The notes under the pieces are model-generated. The model searched no databases. It had not been told where the DNA came from and saw only the letters and a program-made list of their open reading frames with translations. DNA of 64,000 nucleotides from NCBI GenBank assembly GCA_907163375.1, contig CAJQUW010002137.1, positions 1-64,000 on the forward strand, written 5' to 3'. Position 1 is the stretch's first letter; every line of letters begins with the position of its first letter. This document shows, piece after piece, positions 36,037 to 46,720 of this stretch. The position numbers and the translations under genes are program-made. The stretch is from Prostheceraeus crozeri. Taxonomy: Eukaryota > Platyhelminthes > Polycladida > Euryleptidae.

Positions 36037-37897
36037 CAGTGTGCGAAAAAAGTATGGAATAATTTATCTTTGCTTGACATCTTTCAAGCTACATACAATT
36101 CCTTGCCTCTGACATTGATACAGTTGTATACATTGTACTCTACCGTCTTATTTATTGTTCGACTGTTCTCTAGGCTCAACAAACAAGGTACTTGAGCACT
36201 ATTTACCAACTTTCATGCTTAGTTATAATGAATTTCGATATTCAAATATTATCTCTCTATTTACCAGAATTCGCGTGAAAAGAAAAAAACTATCAAGTTG
36301 CATTTCAATTGTAATAAAAACAAATATTTCCATCATATTTCAAGTTTGCATCTCAAATAATGGATCAATAACTCTCCATGCTTGCAAAAATATTTCAGAA
36401 ATATAAAGAATCTCACTGGAAAACAACATCATAATCAATACTTGGTAGGGTAGCCGTGGTTCTTTAACACAGCTTTCATTCTTCTGGGCATCGAAGCCAC
36501 CAGCCGTTGACACTCCTCCAATGTGACATTCATGCACCAAATTCGTTGGATCTCCGTCTTGAGTTCACCGACATTGCGATAAGTCCTTGAATGAAGCTTT
36601 CTCTTCATCATTTGCCAAAGATTTTCTATTGGGTTAATGTCAGGACTGTTGCCTGACCAGTCCAACAACTGCACGTTATGCTGTGAAAACCAAGACTTCG
36701 CCTTTTTCGACACATGGCATGGCGCCGAGTCTCGTTGAAAAATTGTAGTTTGGTGGATGGTCATGAACTGGAACAATTTGTCATCCAGGAATGCCAGGTA
36801 CTTGTTCGTGTTCATCCGTTCATCTTTGTTCAGGAATGTTATGGCACCGCGCCCTTGATAGCTGAAGCATCCCCAGACCATCACAGAATCCGGGTGCTTC
36901 AATGTCTTGGTTGTGTATCGAGGAGACAGTGGTGATGATCCCATCGGTCGTCGAACATGCTGTCGGACATTGTGATGCACTTGGAAAGTTGATTCATCGC
37001 TAAACATCACTTTCTTCCACAGCTCAACTGTCCATGTTTCGTGAGCTTTGCAGAACGCGAGTCGTTTCCGCCTAGCAGCTTGCGTATAATGACAGGCTTT
37101 TTAACAGGACACCTTGATGGTAATTTGAATTTATTCTTCAACCTCATTTGAATTGTTCTTGTTGTAACATTGTCCAAATGTGGAGTCAATTCTTGCTTTA
37201 TTTCCAACGATGTTATGAACGGCTCTTTCATAACAGCCCGTCTAATGGCGATGTCAACTCGATCCGTGGTTTTCCTTGGGCGACCAGTACGATGTCTTGA
37301 TGCTGTTGATCCTGTTTCACGCTGTCTCTTTAACACCTTGCTTACACTGCCTTGAGTCACACCCGGTCTTTTTGCAATCTCGGTCTGGGAAAACCTTGTA
37401 TGTTTGTGTAATGTAACAATTTGCGCCTTGATCCCTTCACTAAGCTCTCTCGTCTTCACCATCTCGTCTACAATGGATCCCATTAGAATGAATCACATGA
37501 AGGAAGTTGACCTCGGAATCTTCATTCTACATTGTAATCCAATCAAAAGCTCGTCACTAAGCCGCACTCCTCATCAGCAACAGATATGCAGCCTTATTGG
37601 CCACTTGTACGTACGTAGCATTGTACACTGGCAATGACGAATGCCAATAGTAGGCAAATGTCTGATAGTCGATATCATCCTGCTTTGACCTTCCTATCGA
37701 GAATGATAGAAACTATTTATTAAATGAGCTGACGACTCGAAATGCTGATATTGAGACTCAGAATACAAAGTTGAAGCATGAACATAACAATAACAATGTA
37801 ATACAGTCAGTTTGCTGGCCAGCTAGTCTCATCAGAATGACTTCGTTAGAAAAACAGCGAGTGAAATAAAATTATTCCATACTTTTTTCGTACACTG
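36037..37897 (-). mobile_element. Tc1-like DNA transposon, 1861 bp, TA duplication
   Basis: Ends CAGTGTGCGAAAAAAGTATG (left) and the complement of CAGTGTACGAAAAAAGTATG (right) pair over about 27 bp with one visible mismatch. TA flanks both sides (36035-36036 and 37898-37899). The transposase lies inside on the minus strand. Its insertion splits the mariner-like element at 35393-37936 and is therefore younger than it. Length and structure are normal for Tc1. Confidence 0.93.
36435..37483 (-). pseudogene. Tc1-like DD34E transposase, one frameshift
   Basis: Cut-and-paste transposase of the Tc1 family. The N-terminal frame (37007-37483) starts MGSIVDEMVKTRELS; the natural start may be the second Met at 37462. 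It carries a paired-type helix-turn-helix (LSEGIKAQIVTLHKH, then QTEIAKRPGVTQGSVSKVLK), a GRP-like GRPRKT hook and a second helix-turn-helix (TSLEIKQELTP..TTRTIQMRLK). The second frame (36435-37010) holds the catalytic triad: MFSDEST (D), FQRDSAPCH (D) and SPDINPIENLW (E), spacing DD34E. Reading another frame around 37010-37085 gives FCKAHETWTVELWKKV, so a single frameshift near 37085 separates the halves. Apart from that the protein looks full length (about 345 residues), suggesting a fairly recent death. Confidence 0.92.
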
Positions 37898-37936
37898 TAG
37901 CTACATAACAGCGGCAGGATCAACTGAAACACCCTG

Positions 37937-38072
37937 GACATATTCATCTGAATGATTAAAATCTACTCCCCTTTCTATCTATGCAAGTACATTGAACACA
38001 CATGATGTATGCTTGAGAATAAAACAAGATCATAAAACGAATGAGACTTGATGCAGCGATCGGCTGGTGCAA
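37937..38072. other. spacer between the mariner-like element and the Penelope palindrome
   Basis: Short unique sequence with no feature seen. It is unlike the sequence to the right of 40982. Confidence 0.4.
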
Positions 38073-39525
38073 TTGACTGATTAGCGTTCTGAAGCAATGA
38101 CAAAACAAGACACATTACACGAATTTGCAAGAATTTAAGCTAGTAGGAAAAGCAATTATTTATTTAAAAACCTTTAGGAGGTATGACATACCGTTGTAAT
38201 CTGCAGTGTGATTGATCTTAGGTTGATACTCTTTTATCATTAAAGCTTCTACAACATTTATATGATAATTACTGTTACCTTTATACCTTATGCGAAATTG
38301 ATTACTTATATCATACGTACAATGATTACATGTACTGACATGTTTGTAAATTGCTGTATCTGTACTTCTATGTTCTTCGATCCTTTGTTGGAGTCTTCGT
38401 TTGGTTTTGCCAATATATTGGCTGCTTGGATCACCCAAGCATGTGAATTCATAGACCACACAAGACTTCAGCAAAGGTCCCGATTTGCATTTCAAAGAGA
38501 AGTATGATTTTACTTTCGTAGTGTTGAATACAATCTTAGAGTTGATACCGTATCTTTTGTATATTTTCATCAAATTATTCCGTAATGTAAGCGATGGTTG
38601 ACCAATATACGGTAGTACTGTATAGTTTACATGTGCATCTGCTGTACTCGTACATGTATCATTGTGCCCGTTGGAAATCACTGTATTCTTTTTGTTAAGA
38701 AAGTTACATACGATTTTTCTACTGTACTCCGTGGGTAGCCGTTTTTCTGAAAAATACTAGTCATGTTTTTTACTTCGTTATGAAACATTTCCCAGCAGTT
38801 TGATACTGTATATGCTCGATGTAACATCCCATTAATAAGTCCAACTTTCCATTGCCTAGGGCAAACAGAATTGTAATTTAATAAGAGGCCAGTATACGTA
38901 TCTTTACGGTAAATGGAAGTTTGTAAAGTATCTTCAGTGTTAATGAATACATCTAGGAAAGGTAACTTGTTGTTGCCCACTTCAGTGGTGAATTTTAGGT
39001 TAGGATGTTGTCTGTTTAGGTACTCATGGAATTTGTGAATTTTGTCTACGTTATCAAATACGCATATGCAGTCATCTACATATCTGGAGTAGAACAGGGG
39101 CGAAAATTGTTCTCCCATCCAACCTTGTTCTAATTCTGCTAGGAAGAGATTGGCAAGCGTTGGTGCCAACGGTGAACCCATCGAAACTCCATCTGTTTGA
39201 GTATACATATTATCATTGTACATAAAGCTACCTTGTGTAGCGAATTTACAAAGTTTTATGAAAACATCTTTACCGTATCGCGGTTTGTTGTTTGAATTAC
39301 TACTGTATACTAGGTTAGCTGCTATGTTAATAACTTCATCTACAGGTACATTGGTAAACAGTGATTCCACGTCAAAACTCACTAAGACATTATTCTTATT
39401 AAATACCGACTGTTTTTCTTTAATTCTGTCAATAAATTCAGCTGTTGAACTCAGCAAGTACGTTTTATTGATGTGCTGTTTAATAATTGTATCGAGGTAC
39501 TTGGCCAAATTGTAATTGTACGACC
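38073..39525 (-). pseudogene. Penelope-like reverse transcriptase/GIY-YIG, left arm
   Basis: On the minus strand, 38678-39568 encodes the reverse transcriptase: VLVSFDVESLFTNVP (motif A), GVSMGSPLAPTLANLFLAEL (motif B), YSRYVDDCICVF (motif C) and KLPFLDVFI, followed by IYRKDTYTGLLLNYNS. A frame change near 38690 leads to 38160-38681, whose C-terminal half is a GIY-YIG endonuclease: VVYEFTC, YIGKTKRRLQQRIEEH and a putative metal-binding Glu in VEALMIKEYQP. Penelope-like elements use such an enzyme for target-primed reverse transcription. The amino-terminal ~half is missing and the first residues of the frame come from the opposite arm, so it cannot be a whole element. Confidence 0.9.
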
Positions 39526-39529
39526 AATC

Positions 39530-40982
39530 GGTCGTACAATTACAATTTGGCCAAGTACCTCGATACAATTATTAAACAGCACATCAATAAAACGTACTTG
39601 CTGAGTTCAACAGCTGAATTTATTGACAGAATTAAAGAAAAACAGTCGGTATTTAATAAGAATAATGTCTTAGTGAGTTTTGACGTGGAATCACTGTTTA
39701 CCAATGTACCTGTAGATGAAGTTATTAACATAGCAGCTAACCTAGTATACAGTAGTAATTCAAACAACAAACCGCGATACGGTAAAGATGTTTTCATAAA
39801 ACTTTGTAAATTCGCTACACAAGTAGCTTTATGTACAATGATAATATGTATACTCAAACAGATGGAGTTTCGATGGGTTCACCGTTGGCACCAACGCTTG
39901 CCAATCTCTTCCTAGCAGAATTAGAACAAGGTTGGATGGGAGAACAATTTTCGCCCCTGTTCTACTCCAGATATGTAGATGACTGCATATGCGTATTTGA
40001 TAACGTAGACAAAATTCACAAATTCCATGAGTACCTAAACAGACAACATCCTAACCTAAAATTCACCACTGAAGTGGGCAACAACAAGTTACCTTTCCTA
40101 GATGTATTCATTAACACTGAAGATACTTTACAAACTTCCATTTACCGTAAAGATACGTATACTGGCCTCTTATTAAATTACAATTCTGTTTGCCCTAGGC
40201 AATGGAAAGTTGGACTTATTAATGGGATGTTACATCGAGCATATACAGTATCAAACTGCTGGGAAATGTTTCATAACGAAGTAAAAAACATGACTAGTAT
40301 TTTTCAGAAAAACGGCTACCCACGGAGTACAGTAGAAAAAATCGTATGTAACTTTCTTAACAAAAAGAATACAGTGATTTCCAACGGGCACAATGATACA
40401 TGTACGAGTACAGCAGATGCACATGTAAACTATACAGTACTACCGTATATTGGTCAACCATCGCTTACATTACGGAATAATTTGATGAAAATATACAAAA
40501 GATACGGTATCAACTCTAAGATTGTATTCAACACTACGAAAGTAAAATCATACTTCTCTTTGAAATGCAAATCGGGACCTTTGCTGAAGTCTTGTGTGGT
40601 CTATGAATTCACATGCTTGGGTGATCCAAGCAGCCAATATATTGGCAAAACCAAACGAAGACTCCAACAAAGGATCGAAGAACATAGAAGTACAGATACA
40701 GCAATTTACAAACATGTCAGTACATGTAATCATTGTACGTATGATATAAGTAATCAATTTCGCATAAGGTATAAAGGTAACAGTAATTATCATATAAATG
40801 TTGTAGAAGCTTTAATGATAAAAGAGTATCAACCTAAGATCAATCACACTGCAGATTACAACGGTATGTCATACCTCCTAAAGGTTTTTAAATAAATAAT
40901 TGCTTTTCCTACTAGCTTAAATTCTTGCAAATTCGTGTAATGTGTCTTGTTTTGTCATTGCTTCAGAACGCTAATCAGTCAA
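39530..40982 (+). pseudogene. Penelope-like reverse transcriptase/GIY-YIG, right arm
   Basis: Mirror of the left arm. The plus frame 39487-39915 includes motif A; a shift near 39820 passes to 39831-40895, which runs uninterrupted through motifs B and C (YVDD) to the end of the GIY-YIG domain (last residues LLKVFK). So each arm has one frame break, at a different place. The joined reverse transcriptase-endonuclease stretch of 354 residues in this arm shows the natural linkage of the two domains. Confidence 0.9.
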
Positions 40983-41898
40983 GATCATAAAACTTTGCCG
41001 TATTCTCCGTGATGCTGGAAATTTACCATCTCTGGTCATTCGAAAAGCATTGCCATGAAATTTATGGCATGCATGTATCAATAGAAATCTGAAACGATAG
41101 CTGATTAATCTTTATTCGATGCATCAATATCGAAACGATGAAGATGAACTGTACTTGTATGAAGACAACAGACATCTTATTTGTAATGAAGCACATCATG
41201 CATCTCTCCGAAGTACTCTGTTTGAAGTTGCCGATTAAAGGGATTGAAATACACTTGCCTTGCACGTCCTCAACTTTATAATAATAATTAACAATAATTC
41301 TACATTAAGCCTCAAAAGTCAGTGATAATTGATAAGCTCTCAGAATTAAACGAACACACATGACATGCAAGCGATAAGTGACGAAAAGGAAACTCAAAGT
41401 TAAAGGATGCGAAAGCTAAGGACTGAAGCGGATGAAGGGTGTAGAGAGTCTCTTCGTTCTGCCTCTAAGTTGTCGGGGGTTGATTCAGAGCAACATTTCG
41501 GGGGCTACGAGTTTGTCGAGAAGCTCTGTTGACGTCAAGTAAGGTAAGTGTGCCGCTCCACGTATTTGAACAGCCGCATGCACATTGGTACGGCAGCGGA
41601 AAAATTCGAGTTGCCGATAATGTGGAAGCATTTTCGCTGTGGTCGAAGAAAGTGCACGAAGAGGCGATCGGGGATGTTGCAAAAGCATCAGAAGGCAGAC
41701 AGAAGGACCGATGTCATGAGGGAAATGAAAGTTCGGTAAATGAGAACTGGTGAGCAGCTGGATTAGCGCAAATTTCTGAGGTAATTAATTTTATCTAAAT
41801 TTCTTTATTGTTATAAATTAATATTATTCAAAGATGCCTTTGATCACAGCGTTGACATGTAGATCCCACTTCATGTTTAATGAAAAGGTTATGCGTAG
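40983..41898. other. no assigned gene; slightly GC-richer patch at 41.4-41.76 kb
   Basis: Short overlapping frames at 41485-41753 on both strands. I could not assign any; a retroelement remnant is possible but no motif is convincing. Confidence 0.3.
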
Positions 41899-42740
41899 CA
41901 TAGAGTAGGTAGAGTCGCAACTCAGTATTAATTAAATCCCCATTGTGTAAACAGTTTCGGTTTCATTTAATGAACTCGAGTTGAGACTCAGTACCAAATG
42001 TGAGTTATGGATATTGTTACACTTTTGGAGAAAACACCACGGAATTGACTAATCATGAAAGCAATGCAGAAGGAATAATATTATTTCACAGATCCTCCGT
42101 GTCATGACAATCTAGGAGAGGTAGTGTTTGCTAAATTAACAATTCGATGGGTTACTGTTAGGTTTGATGTTCAGCCCTAGAAATAAGAGTGTTTTCTCCA
42201 GCGTGATCACATCACCCGCCCGCCACTGAAAGAGTAAAACATCATAATCAAGGGCAATGATCTAAAAAATTGTCTGAAATAAAATCTGACAGAAGAATTC
42301 AGATCCAGGAAGTGAAGCATGAATTTTGTGAATCCTAATACTATGCAGTTAAAAATCAAATTTAAAACTTGAAATCTCAGCAAAGAAGCATAATAAGATG
42401 TCAACTTTTCCGTGAGTACCTACACTATAATGTGGTTCATGAAATTTCCTTGATAATCGGCTCAATTTCCGCTTAATTCAGATACTGTGCCTGTTCGTGA
42501 AGGCTTATTCCTTTTGATATCTAATAAGTGTCATACTACTTATATTTCACGTCGGTAGTATATAAACACAAGAATAACTTGCAAAAGTTTAGCTTCTTAA
42601 AAAGTTATAAAACACCCTCTTTTTTCGCAGAAAGGTTATCTCCGCAAAAAACTGAATCTTTTGATACAAAAATTTTCGCTATATGCTGACATTTTTTTGA
42701 GTCGACACTGCACCTACTATTTGCATGTACTTACTCTATG
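41899..42740 (-). mobile_element. CATAGAGTA-family DNA element, copy C (complete, 8-bp duplication)
   Basis: In opposite orientation to copy B, with the same termini (CATAGAGTA / TACTCTATG). It is flanked by ATGCGTAG (41891-41898) and ATGCCTAG (42741-42748), an 8-bp duplication with one mismatch. Landmarks shared with copy B include the complements of GTGTCGACTCAAAAAA, TTTGATATC.., TATATAAGTAGTATGA and GGAAATTAAGC. Length 842 bp against 847 bp in copy B. Confidence 0.85.
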
Positions 42741-42748
42741 ATGCCTAG

Positions 42749-43562
42749 AAATTGGACAGTGCGCATTTGTAGAAAATTAGAACCGCCATTGATGACGACA
42801 TAGACTCCTAGATATGCATGCAGCATCTGAGCCGGAAACTAAATTTCTTAGTGCGATTACAGACTGAAATGATGAAAACCTTGCCACGACTGCCACAGAA
42901 ACTGTCATGTTATGTTTTGGTTGTTGGCGACCAGAAATAAAGCATTAAGTGCCGTTTTTAAAAAGCACAAATTCCTTGGTAAGTTGGTGACAAGTACTCT
43001 GGAATGGGACAAATTTTAGCTCCTGCACAGCAAAAGTTCTGATTTACAATAGGCGCAGTAATCAGAAAGCATCAAATTTTAATGAGCTTAGGTTTATGCT
43101 AATTTAACATCGCTTTTCCCGAAGGTGTACTGAATTCTCTTTACTTCAGCAATAAATACATTTCTTTTGACTGCAAATGTCCACCAATCCTGCAAAGTCT
43201 TCCTTAAGCTTTAACTGACACAAAAAAACTTGTTTGTTTGACGGAAAATCCACGCATTACCTCACAATGCATAATTTGGAGAGAAGCTCATTGACAAAAT
43301 CTTTCGATATGCCCCGCTTGATAAATTTGTACTTTTGTACTTCTTGAGTCTGCGCTTATTGTCATCAACATTCTCATCCAATCGAGCGTAAAGTTCAAAG
43401 GCCAGTGAGCATGCTGCCAACTTCCAATAAACACTGTTGTAAAATAAAATGCATTCCCGGTGTCACATCCGTCGTTCCATACCTTTGTTAACCTTTGTTA
43501 ACGATGTGGCAATCCTGCGGCACTCAGGATATTCAGGATGAGAATCACAGCCCAGCGGTTTG
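42749..43562. other. no recognisable gene
   Basis: Short frames only; directly followed by the hAT element's left target duplication. Confidence 0.4.
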
Positions 43563-43570
43563 GTCTTCGT

Positions 43571-44293
43571 CAGGATTGGAACAATTACAGTAGGTATAAT
43601 TGTAATTGTGTAATTAATTGCAATTTTTGAAGTATGGTAAATGTAATTGAAGATTCTGATTTTAAGGTAATTGTAATTATATTTGTAATTGCTAAAGTTC
43701 AACTGTTATTGAAATTATAATTGTTATTGGATATTCGTGATGTAACTGTAATTGAATGAAAATGTCGGTCAATTACATGTCAATTATTCCTGTCTTTTTG
43801 GTTAGACGAAGCACAAAATCCAAGGATTGCTATAATGAAAATTGAAGTATTCTATGAGCCTCTACAACAGAACATACAAAACTACAAGTGTCACAACATG
43901 GGTATTTTCGAATTTATACATTGATATTTCCTCTAATAATTTACACCAATCTCTAATTTGCTGTAACTGCATCGTCGAGATAAGACTCATATCATGGCCC
44001 ATCAGGATAAAGTTTTTTGGCATGCTCCACCTGAAAGTGATCATTGGAAGATTGCAACGCTGCAATTGCAATAGACAATAGGCCCTACTTCTTTCTTTAT
44101 ATTGCACTCAAAATCAAATTTGATAAGATTTGAAATCGTTTTTGACAACTAACTCATAATTGACCAAAATTGTTCGGAAAATCGATGTAAATGTAATTGC
44201 AATTGTGCAATTAATTACAACTTTTGCAGTAATTGTAATTGGAAAGTCACACCCAATTGTAATTGAAAAAAAATTGTTATTATTCCAATCCTG
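43571..44293. mobile_element. non-autonomous hAT element, 723 bp, 8-bp duplication
   Basis: Ends CAGGATTGGAACAATTACAG (left) and the complement of CAGGATTGGAATAATAACAA (right). Flanking 8-mers GTCTTCGT (43563-43570) and GTCTCCGT (44294-44301) match at 7 of 8 bases, as expected of hAT. Subterminal regions are packed with TAATTGTAATTG motifs on both sides. The middle (43862-44107) has short frames without a usable transposase motif. Confidence 0.85.
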
Positions 44294-44301
44294 GTCTCCG
44301 T

Positions 44302-44706
44302 TCTTCTCCCGCTTTGTCACAGCTCTTTCGTGTTGCAAGCCTAAAGGCTGGGAGACTAACTTCGTAGATACCGCATCGCATTTAGAAATCAATTTCCAGA
44401 ACTTATCATAACGTTAACTACCTTTTACTTCCATTTTTCTAATACAGTAGAATGTAAAATCAAGCTTTTATGCGGCAGAAATTAATAAACTGTGTTTTCT
44501 GTTGTGCATGCTCATTTCAGGACTGCATTGTGATAATCGTTTTGAAAATTCGATAAATCTGTTCCCTGCAGTGTTCCTGAGATAGTTGTGATGCCGATAT
44601 ATGATTGATTAAAGTTTGAATACTTCAGTTGGTAGCGATCGTAGTGATCTATCCAGAAAATCACTTTGGCTAACAAAATAGCTCATCACTCCATGATTCC
44701 ATACGT
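44302..44706. other. no recognisable gene
   Basis: Nothing seen beyond AT-rich sequence. Confidence 0.4.
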
Positions 44707-45360
44707 ATTTTCAGATAGAATTTATTGATACAAATTATATACATTTGGTCGCAATTGTTTGTAAATTATCGTTATTGAATGCGATTACGGTTTCAGAAAC
44801 ACCCAAAGGTGCGGAGTGGGACCCAGAGTAGCAGCAATCTAGTCCAATCCACCCATCACCAAACTAACAACAGCCCTCCACCACTTTGGAGGTCCTGATA
44901 TGTTATAAAGGATGCAGACATGCAGGGACACTCCATTAAGCCGACAAGGGACATAACTGCTCTTATGGGAAGGTCCCCATCAAGTTCCTTAACCCGGTTC
45001 GTTTGTACCTCCGTCATGCTGACTTCCAGCAGAAACAACCCTGCAAGCAATCCTCCACATTATCATGGACCACGTCTCAGCGACACATTGCCAGTCACAG
45101 GGGTGTCTCCCGCAGTCATAGGCACTAGTTCGTAGGGGGCCAGGAACCCAACAAGAACCAACCCTGACACCCAGCAGCCAGAGCAAACTATTGATACCCG
45201 AGACACAGACATCAAGCACGTGCTCCCGGACTTCCGTGCTCCCAGAAGGAATCCCTCACTGCATGTTTTTCGTTTTCAGATAGAATTTATTTATCCAAAA
45301 ATTAAAATGGTTGCAATTGGATGCAAATTATCCTAATTAAATGTGATTTAACTATTTCAC
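44707..45360. repeat. GC-rich segment between two diverged ~87-bp direct repeats
   Basis: TTTTCAGATAGAATTTATT opens both repeats (44707-44792 and 45273-45360), which continue with TTGCAATTG, CAAATTATC and TGYGATT in the same order. Between them lies about 480 bp of distinctly GC-richer sequence with weak minus-strand frames (44856-45050 and 44989-45219) I cannot assign. It may be an inserted retroelement fragment, with the direct repeats arising from an older duplication. Confidence 0.45.
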
Positions 45361-45765
45361 TAGATGACCACAAATTGCTTTTAACTAATATTCATGATGG
45401 AGCGTCACATCAATACATGCACAGAGATGGAAGCCGGCCGCATTTTTCTGCCCGGCCCAGGTCGCATACCCTCAGCTCAGGTCCATACTGATTCCATGAT
45501 ATCTGGCCCGGCCCGGTGAACTTTTCATCTGGGTCCAGATAACAAAAATTTATTGTTCCTTAATCTATGTGAATTTTACCATCCGCAATTAATGAAAACA
45601 TCGACTACGGTAGTTGAGTGTGATCGCTGCAATAGCTAAATTCAAGGTTACTGATCCAGTCAGGTGGAAGACAGGTATCTGAGAGAAGAAAACAGCGTAT
45701 AACGTTTGAAAGGATTTTATATTGAGCTGACTCAAACAGACAACTTGACTCTTTGATGCACAAGC
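45361..45765. other. no recognisable gene
   Basis: Contains a small GC-rich patch (about 45430-45540, repeated GGCCCGGCCC-like words). No coding signal. Confidence 0.4.
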
Positions 45766-45769
45766 TAAT

Positions 45770-46120
45770 CACGCCTCCACGGAACTAACATTCAGAAGAA
45801 AAAAATGCGACCCCTTAAGTGAATATATATTCTAGAAGTACTTTACATGTGTAACACGGCTATATGTGTCACTGAAATCACAACCTAGCTTTTCCATAGA
45901 TATATCGATTTTAAGAAATATACTACTTACTACTATTATTAAAAAGTGGTCAATCATAATTTTCTTTGATATTATGAAATATTGACTTTTATTAGTTGAT
46001 TATTGAGCTAATAATGCAAAAAGCATGCTAAAAGTAGAGAAACAATACAATTGTGCGTCAATTCATGGACAATTTCTGAAATAAAAGACTAATCATTTCT
46101 ATAGATAAGATTATCAAGTA
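45770..46120 (+). repeat. left terminal inverted repeat of the RAG1-N-like transposon
   Basis: 351 bp. Starts CACGCCTCCACGGAACTAAC; its inner end is ..AGATTATCAAGTA. Pairs with 49380-49730 throughout, with scattered substitutions and small indels. Confidence 0.92.
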
Positions 46121-46720
46121 GGCTATTGATCCTTTATTTCGTGACTGCTGAAGGTTAGCGTAACGCGTACAGACGCGCGTAAGACTATGAACTAAGCTTT
46201 ATAAATACTTATTTGTAGATGTATAATCGTCACAGGGTCGATGTTAGATACTGGAAACATTTAGGCCTACTATGTCATTGAGAAAATGATGGCTTTACAT
46301 TTAACTTATCTTGTAAAAATTAGTAAATAGTAAAAGTTGATAGGCCAATCAGTCAAGAGTCGTTGAGGTAGAATTTATCAGTTTGATATTATACATGTAT
46401 GATGAAGTAGCCTAAAACTGATTTAATCAAAAAACTCTGCAACGTATACATGTAGATTTAGTCTACATACAAAAGGAAACATTGCAATGTATCTTTGATA
46501 TCTACGGTAGTATACCTGTCGAAAATCAAAGTAACAACAGCATATTACCATGTTCATCACTGAAAATGTTGTACAGTAGATGTCTATGGTTTATTTAGTG
46601 ACGTTTGAATTGAATTGAATTTCATAGCTCTATGATGTTTTTCACAACGAAAGAATTTGAATTTGTCGATTGATTTAAGAAGCTGCAATCATTTATTTTT
46701 GAAATCTTGTCATCAACATC

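Larger units (their letters stand above)
35393..37936 (-). mobile_element. mariner-like element (DUF4817 type), split by a Tc1 insertion
   Basis: Ends are CAGGGTGTTTTAGTTGATC at 35393 and the complement of CAGGGTGTTTCAGTTGATC ending at 37936. Removing the Tc1 element (36037-37897) and one TA leaves about 680 bp, too short for a full transposase gene, so this was already a deletion derivative. It retains the N-terminal helix-turn-helix fragment at 35630-35848 on the minus strand. The inferred 5' end is therefore the right one. A TA precedes the left end; the right flank reads GA, so the duplication is not intact. Confidence 0.7.
38073..40982. mobile_element. head-to-head palindrome of two Penelope-like half-copies
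   Basis: Left arm 38073-39525 and right arm 39530-40982 are reverse complements of 1453 bp each, almost identical, around a 4-base centre (AATC at 39526-39529). Both are 5'-truncated at the same point, start just before reverse transcriptase motif A, and diverge outward ending in GIY-YIG and 3' flank. Outside the arms the flanks differ. The arms differ by only a few bases, so the duplication is recent or has been kept alike by conversion. Confidence 0.92.

Noticed and set aside
38073-40982. Explaining the Penelope palindrome purely as a missed-adapter read artefact
   Set aside because: Such artefacts normally mirror to the read end; here both arms stop at the same element boundary and the outer flanks are different. 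It cannot be fully excluded without reads.
41485-41753. Possible retroelement zinc-knuckle remnant
   Set aside because: Cys/His spacing does not fit on either strand.
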